From contig NZ_FZNZ01000008.1 of NCBI RefSeq assembly GCF_900187995.1, forward strand, positions 50,886 to 114,885: a stretch of DNA of 64,000 nucleotides. Direction: 5' to 3'. The notes below the pieces were generated by a model. That model saw only the letters and a list, made by a program, of their open reading frames with translations. It ran no database searches and was not told the origin of the DNA. Positions 36,374 through 45,900 of this stretch are shown one piece after another. The translations under genes were made by a program, and so were the position numbers. Source of the stretch: Prevotella jejuni. Its GTDB lineage: Bacteria; Bacteroidota; Bacteroidia; Bacteroidales; Bacteroidaceae. The stretch's first letter is position 1. Every line of letters starts with the position of its first letter.

Positions 36374-36853
36374 ATGGCAGACAACGAGATAGAACTCCGC
36401 AGCGAGAAAGTAAGGCATATCATTGGCGAGATACCGTCAAGGATTGTCCGTTATGGTATCACGATAATCACCATTGTGATATTGGGACTATTGGTGGGCG
36501 CATATTTTATACCTTATCCCGAAACCATCAGTGCAAAGGTGCAGATGACAAATGCCCATCAAGGCACAATAACCGTTCCCTATAAATACGTGAATACGAT
36601 AGCAAGAGGAATGACAGCGAACATCGAAGTTGAGGGTTACGATGCAGAAACATACGGAGTTGCAAATGGTGTAATAACAGCCACATCGCATACACCCCGA
36701 CAAACGGCAGAAGGCAGCGTATTCACGGCACAGGTAAGGATAACGGATTGCAGGTATAAAATTATCAGCGGAATGGTGGGCACGGCATCTATACTTATAA
36801 GCAATGAAAGCGTGCTCCAGAGGATAGTCAAGCAAATAACAAATAGCATATAA
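36374..36853 (+). CDS. Short HlyD-like membrane fusion protein
   Basis: 159 residues. One membrane helix (YGITIITIVILGLLVGAYFIPY, about 27-48) then PETISAKVQMTNAHQGTITVPYKYVNTIARGMTANIEVEGYDAETYGVANGVITATSHTP: this is the C-terminal beta-barrel region of HlyD proteins joined almost directly to the membrane anchor. The coiled-coil hairpin and the lipoyl halves found in normal HlyD proteins (around 400 residues) are missing. No frameshift remains are visible nearby, so it may be an in-frame internal deletion or a compact form. It starts 17 bases after the exporter gene. Whether it can bridge the periplasm is doubtful. Confidence 0.75.
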   Translation: MADNEIELRSEKVRHIIGEIPSRIVRYGITIITIVILGLLVGAYFIPYPETISAKVQMTNAHQGTITVPYKYVNTIARGMTANIEVEGYDAETYGVANGVITATSHTPRQTAEGSVFTAQVRITDCRYKIISGMVGTASILISNESVLQRIVKQITNSI

Positions 36854-36878
36854 TTCCCTTTTTAACCGTAATGAAGCA

Positions 36879-36961
36879 GTGAAAGAAGAAAGGCAAATGT
36901 AGTTACTGCGTAGTACAATTATTTTGAGCAGCCAACTACACGTTAATCCTTTCTCTTTCAC
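36879..36961. other. Long-range inverted repeat after the RiPP operon
   Basis: GTGAAAGAAGAAAGG (36879-36893) pairs with CCTTTCTCTTTCAC (36948-36961) with one bulge; inside, TGTAGTT pairs with AACTACA. Possibly the 3' end structure of the operon. Confidence 0.55.
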
Positions 36962-37027
36962 CGCTTTAACTCTTATTGTAGTAATGTAGTAAGATATAAT
37001 CGGTGAAAGAAAAAGGAAATATATTCA

Positions 37028-37444
37028 TTAGTTCTTGGTATTGCCTAACAGGAAGATTGGCGTTACAATGGCAGACTCTGTCTGCAATCTTCTACTGATG
37101 TACTTTCTGAATAAATGCGCTTCCATGCTGTCCAATAGAAAGGACAGGGCAATGATTGTTGAGAGCGGATAAAGTGATGCATAACCAACACACTCTCTAC
37201 CATTGATAACTTCTTCTTGGCCTGCACCCCTTTCATCGGGATGCAAGTTGGAAGATTTTATTATCGCTTGAAGCCTATGATTGAGTTTTCTCCACGTCAC
37301 ACCGAAGAACCTCGCAAGTTCTCCCTCCGTCATGGCAATCTCGCCTTTACCCTTGTGGACAACCTGCATATTACTCCCCCAATCAAAGTAACTGCGATGA
37401 TTGTACGTGCTATTTTTGCTCTTTGAATTATTGCTTGCTTTCAT
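37028..37444 (-). CDS. Small HTH-like protein beside the integrase
   Basis: 138 residues of no family I can name with confidence. A helix-turn-helix-like part is GEIAMTEGELARFFGVTWRKLNHRLQAIIKSS (about 33-65). The C-terminal half (GYASLYPLSTIIALSFLLDSMEAHLFRKYISRRL) is helical and hydrophobic. The start overlaps the integrase stop by 4 bases, so they are translated together; a role in recombination control is inferred from that. Confidence 0.6.
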   Translation of the reverse strand: MKASNNSKSKNSTYNHRSYFDWGSNMQVVHKGKGEIAMTEGELARFFGVTWRKLNHRLQAIIKSSNLHPDERGAGQEEVINGRECVGYASLYPLSTIIALSFLLDSMEAHLFRKYISRRLQTESAIVTPIFLLGNTKN

Positions 37445-38736
37445 GCCGTTTCCTCCATTTTACAGGTTGCAAAATCCGAAGGTTCACAAGCCTCTCTCTC
37501 CGCAATTTCTTTCTCTTTTGCAGATTGCTTGGCAATGAGCCTGTCCATATCCTCCGAAATCTTCCTGTCCGTCACCTGCGCGTAAATCTGCGTGCTTGAT
37601 ATGGAGGCGTGCCCCATCATCTTGGCAATGCTCTCAATGGGTATTCCTGCACTTAAACTCATTGTACCGAAAGTGTGCCTTGCCATATGATAGGACAACC
37701 GTTCTCTGATACCGCAAGCCTTGCCCACAATGCACAGGTTCTTGCCCATTACGCTACGGCTGCAACTACGGGGGAAGACAAGGCTGTCGCCTTTTTCTTT
37801 CACCGTCTGCAGTTCTTCGTTTCCCTCCTGTTCTTCCCAACAATGGCGGATAATGGCCTCCGCTATTGGATGCAGCGGCACAACGAACTCCACCTTTGTC
37901 TTTTGACGTTCCTTTCGGATATACTTCCTCCCGCCCGCTGCCGTTTGGATATGCCCATATTGCAGAGTTTCCATATCAGCGATTGCCAGTCCCGTAAGAC
38001 AGGAAAAGACGAACATCAGCCTTGCCAAATCCGCCTCGCTGTCATTCATTTTCATTGTCGCAAGTTTAGCAACTTCACTCTTTTGCAGGAAGCGTATCTT
38101 CTTTTCTTCTTTCTCATACTTGGCATGCTCAAAAGGATTGCAGCGAATAATCCTCTTGCTGACCGCACGGAACATCAGCCTGCTCAGCCAGCAGAGATAG
38201 TTGTTGATGGTCGTTCCCTTTAATCCGCGCTTTTTGAGAAAGAAGCGATATTCCTCAAACAAGTCCTCCGTAATGGTGGAAATGGATATGTCCTGCAATC
38301 CTTTATCTTCCACAAACTCACGGAGGTTCTTGTCAGAATGGGACAGATTCAGATAAGTTCCCTCCGCCCTTGACTTTCCAACGCTTTCCTTGAGTGCTTG
38401 CAGCTCCGCCCTGCTCATGGCAAGGAGGGTTGACGGATTCTCTGTTATGCCTTGCAGGTGGTTCTTGATAAGTTCAGCACTTACCACTCCGTCCCTTGTC
38501 AGTATATCCTGATAGGTCTTTTCCACAATTTCCCTGAACTCATGGAGTCTTTGATTGGTTTTCCTGTCTGTCGTCAAGCCCTGCTTGGTGTTCCACTCGG
38601 AGGGATTGCATTCTTCGCCCGTGGTAATGGTTGTGCTTTTTCCGTCTATGGTGATACGGCATAGAATGGCGGTATTGCCATCTGCCTTAATTTTCTGTCT
38701 GTTGATATAGAACATTATCTTGAATGTACTTCTCAT
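37441..38736 (-). CDS. Tyrosine recombinase (integrase) 1
   Basis: 431 residues. An arm-binding N-terminal domain (MFYINRQKIKADGNTAILCRITIDGKSTTITTGEECNPSEWN), a core-binding domain (about 110-215) and the catalytic domain. Visible catalytic residues: HMARHTFGTM (His and second Arg), GHASISST (His) and IYAQV (Tyr nucleophile). The first catalytic Arg is replaced: the usual TGLR motif reads TGLAIADMETL. IntDOT of CTnDOT lacks the same Arg, so this does not mean inactivity. It sits at the right end of the element with a second recombinase 64 bases upstream. Confidence 0.93.
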   Translation of the reverse strand: MRSTFKIMFYINRQKIKADGNTAILCRITIDGKSTTITTGEECNPSEWNTKQGLTTDRKTNQRLHEFREIVEKTYQDILTRDGVVSAELIKNHLQGITENPSTLLAMSRAELQALKESVGKSRAEGTYLNLSHSDKNLREFVEDKGLQDISISTITEDLFEEYRFFLKKRGLKGTTINNYLCWLSRLMFRAVSKRIIRCNPFEHAKYEKEEKKIRFLQKSEVAKLATMKMNDSEADLARLMFVFSCLTGLAIADMETLQYGHIQTAAGGRKYIRKERQKTKVEFVVPLHPIAEAIIRHCWEEQEGNEELQTVKEKGDSLVFPRSCSRSVMGKNLCIVGKACGIRERLSYHMARHTFGTMSLSAGIPIESIAKMMGHASISSTQIYAQVTDRKISEDMDRLIAKQSAKEKEIAEREACEPSDFATCKMEETA

Positions 38737-38800
38737 TGTCTTGATGCTTTAATGTTTTGATTGATTGGATGAAAAAAAATAAGATGATGAGACTTTATCG

Positions 38801-40030
38801 TTAGATAGTCAGCTGCATATCACCTGTAAAAGAGAGGAAAAGGTCGAACTCCTCAAAAAGTTTCAGTGGAGTTACTTTGGCATAGCGTTCCGTCATGCTT
38901 ATGTTGGAATGTCCCAGCATCTTGCTTACCGTTTCAATAGGCACACCCTGTTCAAGCGTGATGAGTGTTGCAAAGGTGTGCCTTGCGGTATGAGTGGTAA
39001 ATGGAAACGATATGCCTGCACGAAGCCGCAGGGCTTTCAGACAGGTCTGATAGCTCTTGTACTTGATATAGGGAAGCAGTGTTTCCCTTTCATCGCAGTG
39101 AAACCTCTCTATCAGCCTAATGGCTTCGGGCAATAACTTGATACGGCAGGGTACGCCTGTCTTGTGGCGGTTGAATTTCAGCCACATTTTGCCTTCATCA
39201 TCACGGACAAGGTGGGACTTGCTCAGTTCCATCAGGTCGCAATAGGCTGCACCAACATAGCAGGCAAAGAGGAATATGTCCCTTGCCGTTTCCATTTCTT
39301 CCTCCAAATCCTCAAAGCAGAGAGCCTTCAGCTTTTCCAACGCTTCCTTGTCGAGTGCCTTGGGGAGTTTCTTGTTGCCCTTTGATATCTTAACCTTGTC
39401 AAAAAGGAGCGTGTCTGCCAATCCCTCACGGTATGCCAATCTGCATACCGTCTTCAAATGCGTGGCTACATTATAGAACGTGCTTTCCTGAAAACCACAC
39501 TCACCTAAGAAATACTGCTGGAACTCATGGATAAAATCCTCTGTAAGTTGCGAGAATGCCAAGTCCGAAACCTTGTACTTCCGTTGAATAAACTTCTGTA
39601 AATGTATCCGGGTGGAGTGGTAGCCGTGTATGGCTCCTTCCTTGATGTCTATACCTACATGGTTTTCTTTTTCCTTGATGAGTATGTCCAGCCTTTCGAT
39701 GAGCATGCACCGTGTCTGCACGCTGCCCTGAAACTGCTCCTTCACATCGGTTGCGTCAAACGGGCATCCTTTGGAGAGCAGGGACTGATAAGCAGACTGA
39801 ACGGACAGCAACAGGTTTTCCAACCTGCTGTTCACTTCCACCGCCTCACGGCTCTTTCCGTCCATTCGGCTCTCACGGGGATTCCACAAATCGGGATTGC
39901 AGGAGAGTTTGCAACTGAACTGGGCAATGGAACGGTCGATGGTTATCCGCCCCATAATCGGGGCTTTGCCCGACTTGTCAAGACCGCTCTTTTTGAGGTA
40001 GAGCAACACCTTCATTTTTCCTTGTTTCAT
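38801..40030 (-). CDS. Tyrosine recombinase (integrase) 2
   Basis: 409 residues. Similar plan: N-terminal domain with KVLLYLKKSGLDKSGKAPIMGRITIDRSIAQFSCKLSCNPDLWN, then catalytic residues HTARHTFATL, LGHSNISMT and RYAKV (Tyr). The first Arg motif reads GAAYCDLMELS, again without Arg. Its promoter lies at 40050-40057 inside an inverted repeat. Two non-identical recombinases in tandem are seen in some Bacteroidetes elements; which one integrates the element cannot be decided here. Confidence 0.93.
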   Translation of the reverse strand: MKQGKMKVLLYLKKSGLDKSGKAPIMGRITIDRSIAQFSCKLSCNPDLWNPRESRMDGKSREAVEVNSRLENLLLSVQSAYQSLLSKGCPFDATDVKEQFQGSVQTRCMLIERLDILIKEKENHVGIDIKEGAIHGYHSTRIHLQKFIQRKYKVSDLAFSQLTEDFIHEFQQYFLGECGFQESTFYNVATHLKTVCRLAYREGLADTLLFDKVKISKGNKKLPKALDKEALEKLKALCFEDLEEEMETARDIFLFACYVGAAYCDLMELSKSHLVRDDEGKMWLKFNRHKTGVPCRIKLLPEAIRLIERFHCDERETLLPYIKYKSYQTCLKALRLRAGISFPFTTHTARHTFATLITLEQGVPIETVSKMLGHSNISMTERYAKVTPLKLFEEFDLFLSFTGDMQLTI

Positions 40031-40072
40031 ACGCTTTAATTTCTGTGGGCAAAGTTACCCGAATTAAAGCGT
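40031..40072 (-). promoter_or_regulatory. Integrase promoter inside an inverted repeat
   Basis: Perfect 11-base inverted repeat ACGCTTTAATT (40031-40041) / AATTAAAGCGT (40062-40072) flanks a minus-strand TAACTTTG box (40057-40050). The same type of element is at 10734-10790. Suggests self-repression of the recombinase operon or a recombinase binding site. Confidence 0.6.
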
Positions 40073-40132
40073 TCCTCACTTACGCAGAAAACTGCCGACC
40101 GAAGCAACAGCCACACGAGCGAAAATAATTCA

Positions 40133-40190
40133 GTTACCGAATATTACTCCATCGTTACCTATGCTAGAATCGGGTAACGTTCTGGTAACT
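40133..40190. other. Cluster of GTTACC/GGTAAC motifs, right end
   Basis: GTTACCGAATA (40133-40143), then GTTACC (40154), GGTAACG (40173) and GGTAACTG (40183). The left end has the identical GTTACCGAATA (10770-10780), plus GTTACC near 10653 and GGTAACG near 10678. Candidate arm-type recombinase or excisionase sites. Confidence 0.45.
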
Positions 40191-40315
40191 GAACTTCTGC
40201 CTAAATCTGCATATTGCTGCCCTTTTTGAAAGAGGCAGTTTTATGCAAATTGTTCCGTTTCCTGCTTATTATCAGTCAGTTTACACCAACTTCGATTTTA
40301 CTTCATTTTCTTTGA

Positions 40316-40323
40316 TTAGTTGG
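40316..40323 (+). other. Candidate attR core
   Basis: TTAGTTGG; to its right, similarity to the intact repeat at 52.4 kb resumes with ACTTCAAAAGGGCGTTAG. Confidence 0.55.
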
Positions 40324-40620
40324 ACTTCAAAAGGGCGTTAGCAAGGGTCTTAAAGAGCATCTTTTGCAAGCCAAAAGGGCGTCTTTTAGAAGCCAAAAGA
40401 GCATGTATTCAAAATTATGATGTGAAATATTATAACAGAATAATAAGTTATTAGCCTAATTAGCCCAATTGGACTAAATAGCCTAATTAGGCTAATAGGA
40501 ATAAATTGTTTGTAGACGACAGATAGACATCACACCTAATTACATTTATCATATTGTTTCCCCTCCCTTTATAAAACCATCTTATTGGAGGCAAGCTTAC
40601 CATGTATGTGGATTAATCTC
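40324..40620 (+). repeat. Right half of the dispersed chromosomal repeat
   Basis: Shares blocks with 52427-52640: CAAAAGGGC, GTCTTTTAGAAGCCAAAAGA, AATAAGTT, TTGTTTG. It contains an A/T-rich imperfect palindrome at about 40450-40497 built from GCCTAATTAG and CCAATTGG. No gene is supported in this stretch. Confidence 0.7.
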
Positions 40621-40697
40621 ATTCTATGAACAATCTACACATTTAACGGAAGAACCAAAAAAGCACCTATATAATAAAAATAAAAACCTATATAATA

Positions 40698-40736
40698 AAA
40701 ACAAAAAAGGAGGGCTAACCTTGCGGTTAACCCTCC
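40698..40736 (-). terminator. Terminator of the lpxA-like gene / efflux operon
   Basis: GGAGGG-TAACC (40709-40720) pairs with GGTTA-CCCTCC (40725-40736); on the minus strand a T run (A run at 40698-40708) follows. Just upstream a 20-base tandem repeat (AACCTATATAATAAAA) occurs twice. Confidence 0.82.
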
Positions 40737-40764
40737 CCAACATTAAAAATTATAGGTATGAAAA

Positions 40765-41547
40765 TTATAATTTACTAATGATTCCAACCTCTGTACCTCT
40801 AACAAAGTCGATAATATTACTTATCTCAGTTGAGGAAGGAACCTGTTGTTCTATTTGTATACATGCATCAAACACCGATGTTTGACCATAGAACAAAAGA
40901 CGATAAGCATTAGCGATATGCTTGAGGGTCTTCTCTTCTACACCAGCAGACTTTTGAATCGTGGTATTAACACCATGGAATCCAACTGGAGAGCCTCCCG
41001 CAATAATATAAGGAGGGACATCACGAGAGAATGTTGTACCCGCTTGTACCACAGCATACGACCCAACACGGGTGTTAGCCTTCTCTACAACGTTAGAAGA
41101 GATGACTGCACCTGTGTCAATAACACAATCGCCAGCAATCTTCGCACCATACCCAAAGACACAGCGGTCGCCAACGACGGTATCATGACTGATGTGTGCA
41201 CCCTCCATCAAGAAGTTATCTGAACCAATGACCGTCTTACATCCACGGTGTGTAGCACGGTTTATCACTACATTCTCACGGATAACATTGTTGTTGCCAA
41301 TTATCAATTCGCTCTTTTCTCCTACGAAGTTGAAGTCCTGTGGCAATGCAGCAAGAACAGAACCTTGGTGCACTTTGTTCCCATTCCCCATTCTCGTACC
41401 ATTCAAGATACTAACAAAAGGAAAGATAACACAGTTATCACCAATGACAACATCGTCTTCTATGTAAACAAATGGGAATATCTTACAGCCATCTCCAATC
41501 TTTGCTCGTGGAGAAATCTCGGCTTTTGGACTAATTACACTACTCAT
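40765..41547 (-). CDS. LpxA-like UDP-GlcNAc acyltransferase (left-handed beta-helix)
   Basis: 260 residues of hexapeptide repeats (IGDGCKIFPFVYIEDDVVIGDNCVIFPFVSI...). LpxA adds the first acyl chain to UDP-GlcNAc in lipid A synthesis. H121 in GAHISHD corresponds to the catalytic His of E. coli LpxA (H125). However, other LpxA landmarks differ: the usual VHQF region reads SYAVVQAGTTF, and the C-terminal helical part is divergent. It could therefore be a paralogue acting on another nucleotide sugar. The gene lies 31 bases after the efflux outer-membrane gene and ends at a terminator, so it is the last gene of that operon. Confidence 0.75.
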   Translation of the reverse strand: MSSVISPKAEISPRAKIGDGCKIFPFVYIEDDVVIGDNCVIFPFVSILNGTRMGNGNKVHQGSVLAALPQDFNFVGEKSELIIGNNNVIRENVVINRATHRGCKTVIGSDNFLMEGAHISHDTVVGDRCVFGYGAKIAGDCVIDTGAVISSNVVEKANTRVGSYAVVQAGTTFSRDVPPYIIAGGSPVGFHGVNTTIQKSAGVEEKTLKHIANAYRLLFYGQTSVFDACIQIEQQVPSSTEISNIIDFVRGTEVGIISKL

Positions 41548-41578
41548 ACTTTTGAATACTAAGAATTAAACAAACTTA

Positions 41579-42958
41579 TTACTTAGAGCCACCACCGAGT
41601 GCATTATACAAGTTCACGATAGATTGTAGCTTCGTAAACTGCTCACGAATCTGTGAGATTTGAGCATTAAGTAAACTCTGCTGAGCAGTGATAACCTCAA
41701 GATAGGTGCTTGAACTTTGTGCATAGAGCATCTGCGTATGTTCTACATTTTGCTTTAAGACATCTATTTGCTGTTGTTGTAACTTCTCTTTCTCGTTAGC
41801 AGAGTTGTAGGCTACAAGTGCATTACTAACCTCTGAGCCTGCCTTAAGAATACTGTTTTGCCACGTGTTATACGCTTGCTTATACTTGTCTTCAGCCACT
41901 CGTAGACCAGCTTTCAGCTGTCCACGCATGAAAACAGGCTGTGTAAGACTACCCACTACGCTCAATAACAACTTAGCAGGGTTTACCATGCCGTTGCCAT
42001 TACTCCAACCTCCGGTAGGAGAAATGTTCAATGCTGGATAAAAACGGCTACGTGCCTGCTGTACATTATAGAAGCATTGAGCCAGCGCCATCTCGTTTGC
42101 ATGCACATCAGCACGATTGCTTAACAGCTGAACACCAATGCCTCCTGCAAAATTCGTTGGTAGACTCTGATTATCAAGGCTTCCACGTACAATCCCTTGA
42201 GCAGGTTCGCCAAGAAGAAGACTCAGTGAGTTCTCTGTCTCACGAATCTGACGACGAATGTCTGCAGCCTGTGTCTGTACGCTATAGTAAGCCGCCTCAG
42301 CACTCTGAACACTCGTTGAACGAGCACGTCCAAAGTCCATCTGCAACTTCATCATGTCCCAAGTGTTCTTTGTCAGACCAGACATATCATCGACAATCTG
42401 CTTCTGACGATCAAGCATCAACAATGTGTAATAGAGATTAGCTACGTTACAAATAAGGCTGGTTTGCACTGCCACCTTATAATCCTTTGACTGAAGAAGA
42501 AGCATTTGTGCGGCTTTCTTCTGCGAACGAAGCTTCCCAAAGAGGTCAACATCCCAACTTGCAGCAATAGGAAGCGTGTAAGACTGTGTTGAAGAGGTAT
42601 GCGTTCCAAAATGAGAAATCGTACCTGTTGGTGCGAAGACTACCGATGGTAAAAATGCCAACTTCGCCATCTTAACCTGCTGCTCAGCAATATCCACATT
42701 CAAAGCAGCATTGAGCAAATCAGGATTATTATTAAGAGCTTTCTCAATAAGTGCCTGTAATTGAGGGTCGGTAAAGACACTACGCCATGACAGGTTACCG
42801 AAATCGTTAGCCCCTTCAAGTGCGGTCTTGTCATCAACAGGGTCACGCACAATCCCATTCGTCTTAACGTCTGGACGTTCGTAATTGCCATAGAGGCTCT
42901 TACAGCCTGTCAATGACAGGGCTGCAAGGGCTATGATGATTATATTCTTATTCTTCAT
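41579..42958 (-). CDS. Outer-membrane efflux lipoprotein (TolC/NodT-like)
   Basis: 459 residues. Lipobox LTGC (Cys 19), then an OprM-type protein with the repeated coiled-coil hairpins of two OEP domains (ALNNNPDLLNAALNVDIAEQQVKMAK; NALVAYNSANEKEKLQQQQIDVLKQNVEHTQMLYAQSSSTYLEVITAQQSLLNAQ). It forms the outer-membrane channel of the RND pump encoded directly upstream, 21 bases away. Normal length and complete. Confidence 0.93.
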   Translation of the reverse strand: MKNKNIIIIALAALSLTGCKSLYGNYERPDVKTNGIVRDPVDDKTALEGANDFGNLSWRSVFTDPQLQALIEKALNNNPDLLNAALNVDIAEQQVKMAKLAFLPSVVFAPTGTISHFGTHTSSTQSYTLPIAASWDVDLFGKLRSQKKAAQMLLLQSKDYKVAVQTSLICNVANLYYTLLMLDRQKQIVDDMSGLTKNTWDMMKLQMDFGRARSTSVQSAEAAYYSVQTQAADIRRQIRETENSLSLLLGEPAQGIVRGSLDNQSLPTNFAGGIGVQLLSNRADVHANEMALAQCFYNVQQARSRFYPALNISPTGGWSNGNGMVNPAKLLLSVVGSLTQPVFMRGQLKAGLRVAEDKYKQAYNTWQNSILKAGSEVSNALVAYNSANEKEKLQQQQIDVLKQNVEHTQMLYAQSSSTYLEVITAQQSLLNAQISQIREQFTKLQSIVNLYNALGGGSK

Positions 42959-42979
42959 TATTGTTCTTTTAATATAGTA

Positions 42980-45900
42980 CTACTCTTCTACCTTATAGTC
43001 ATGTGCAGGACCTTTAGCAAATTGTTCAAGTTCCTTAATGACGTCATGATTAGCCTCATCTTCAAACTCGAGAGGCTTAATACGCTCCTGTAAGTACTGG
43101 AAGCCAGCGAAGAGAGCTGGTACAACAAATACCTGACAGAGTGTACCAATCAACATACCTCCAACGGCAGCAGCACCTAATGTTTGGTTACCATTACGGC
43201 CTACACCACTTGCGAACATCAATGGCAACAATCCAATAACCATTGCCAAAGAAGTCATCAAGATAGGACGAAGACGTGCACCAGCACCTAAGATAGCCGC
43301 ATACTTTATCGCCATACCCGTACGACGGCGTTCAAGAGCAAACTCAACGATAAGAATAGCATTCTTCGCCAACAATCCAATCAACATAATCAAGGATATT
43401 TGCATATAGATATCATTGCTATGTCCAAACAGCAAGGTGAAGATGAACGCACCTGCAAGACCGAATGGTATTGACAAGATAACGGCCAACGGAAGGATAT
43501 AACTCTCATACTGTGCACTAAGAATCAAATAGACAAACACAATACAAAGCACGAAGATCATCGCCGTTGAGTTAGAAGACTCTCGCTCAGAACGTGTCAA
43601 ACCTGAGAACTCGTAGCCATATCCCTGTGGCAATATCTGCTTAGCAACTTCCTCGGCAGCCTTAATGGCCTGACCAGAAGACACTCCATTGGCAGGTGTT
43701 GCACTAACGGCAATAGACGTAAAGAGGTTGAAACGAGTGATATTTGATGGTCCATAAACACGCTTCAACGTACAGAACTCACTCACAGGAGCCATACCAG
43801 CCGCTGTACGAACATAGATGTTATTCATGCTCGACTCGTCCATTCGACTCTCTGCTGTTCCTTGTATCATCACACGGAAAAGCTTACCGTATGCATTGAA
43901 GTTGGATGCGTACATACCACCATAGTATCCCTGCAATACAGAAAGGATAGCTGCTGGAGATGTACCAGCCTGCTTTGCCTTCGCAACATCAACGTCTACC
44001 ATGTACTGAGGATAGTTAGGATTATATGTAGTGAGTGCACGGCTAAACTCTGGACGCTTGTTCAGCGCAGCAATGTAATCCTGTGCTATCTTAAAGAACT
44101 TATTCAAGTCGCCACCAGTCTTATCCTGCAAAGAGAAGGAAAGACCATTGGTCATACCATAACCAGGAATCATTGGCGGTGCAAAAGCAATAATCTGTGC
44201 GCCCTTGATACTTGAAGTCTGCTTATAAATCATACCCAAAACCATATTTGAAGAAGTTGGGTCAATAAACAGTCCGGCAATACCAGCCCCATCAAAGACA
44301 GACTTAATGCGTTCTATCATGCCATATTCACGCTCAGCGAAAGGCTTCAACTTAATAATAAAAGTCGACTGGTTAGAACCCTGTCCTGCCATGAAGTTAT
44401 AACCAACAATCTGTTCACGGCGCTCGATATAAGGGTTACTTGCCAACATCTTATCCACCTGGTCGGTCACCTTCTGCGTCTCTACTTGAGAGGTTCCAGG
44501 AGGAGTACTAATCATGACATATATACTTCCTGTATCTTCGTTAGGTACAAGACCTGTCTGTGTAAAGGTCATTGTCAGAACAAGAGCTATAACACCAAGG
44601 ACGACAGATACACCTGATATCCAACGATGATTGATAACCTTCTCAACGGTTTTCTGATACTTACTATTAATCTTCTCATACTGAGCATTGAAAGCAATGT
44701 GGAACCTGTCTACGCGTGACAGCTTCTTGTGTTCTTCATCATCACCATGAGGCTTCAAGAAAATAGCGCAAAGTGCAGGTGATAACGTTAAAGCGTTCAA
44801 AGCAGAGATAACGATTGACACGGCCATTGTCACACCGAACTCACGATAGAAAGTACCTGAGGTTCCGCCAATGAAAGATACAGGAACGAACACTGCTGCC
44901 ATCACCAAAGTAATAGAGATGATAGCGCCTGAAATCTCGTTCATAGCATCTATGGCAGCTGTCATAGCACTCTTATAACCTAAATCGAGCTTAGCATGAA
45001 CAGCCTCAACGACCACAATGGCATCATCGACCACAATGGCAATCGCTAATAACAATGCTGACAGGGTTAAAAGGTTGATGGAGAATCCGAACACCCATAG
45101 GAAGAAGAAGGTTCCAATCAATGCCACTGGTACGGCAATCATAGGGATTACTGTTGAACGGAAGTCCTGCAAGAAGATATAAACAACGAAGAATACCAGC
45201 ACAAGGGTGATAACCAATGTGCGAATAACCTCCGCAATAGATGCAAAGAGGAACTCTGTTACATCCTGCTCTATCGTAACCTTCATTCCTGGTGGCATCT
45301 GCTTTTGAGCATCAGCCAAGGCTGTCTTCACATCTTCAGCTATCTGAGTAGCATTCGAACCAGCAACCTGGTTGACCATACCTAACACAGCTGGTTGGCC
45401 ATTGTTACGCATGGCAACAGAATACATCAAGCCACCTAACTCTACCTTAGCGACATCTCGCAAATGTAAAGTCTGGCCATTTGTATTACTTGAGATAATA
45501 ATATTACCATACTCTTCAGGCGTTTTTAAACGTCCCTTATATCGCATGGTGTACTCGAATTTAAGCTTGCTTTGCTCACCGAAAGAACCTGGTGCTGCTT
45601 CTATATTCTGTTCTGCTAATGCACCAGAAATATCAGAAGGCACAAGACCATACTGCTTCATCTTATCTGGCAGGAGCCAAATACGCATAGAGTAGGTCTT
45701 CATACCCGGTGTGTGTACGTCACCGACACCATTGATACGCTTCAACATTGGCACGATATTGATATTGTTATAGTTCGTCAAGAACTCATCATCATATCGT
45801 CCGTCATCTGTTGTCAATGAATACATAACAACAGTTGAGCTCTGACGCTTTGACACCGTCACACCCGCACGTGTTACCTCAGCAGGCAACAACGCCTGTG

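Larger units (their letters stand above)
10601..40323. mobile_element. Integrative mobilizable element of about 29.7 kb carrying two RiPP clusters
   Basis: Boundaries are the two points where a dispersed repeat is interrupted. Contents: relaxase and MobC, candidate oriT, DUF3408 protein, primase, VapE-like helicase, two HTH/excisionase-like proteins, cargo, a small HTH-like protein and two tyrosine recombinases. No conjugation pilus, coupling ATPase or TraG-type genes are present, so transfer would need a helper ICE. The cargo is a double-glycine RiPP system (about 29.7-36.9 kb) and, nested inside its regulator, a 12.4 kb transposon with a TOMM cluster. Confidence 0.82.

Noticed and set aside
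39602..40039. 145-codon open frame on the plus strand
   Set aside because: Antisense to integrase 2.
40440..40500. CRISPR-like array of TAATTAG repeats
   Set aside because: The repeats are short, palindromic and irregularly spaced, with no spacers and no cas genes in the window.
40500..40760. tRNA gene as integration target
   Set aside because: No cloverleaf could be drawn at either end of the element; the target is a dispersed repeat.
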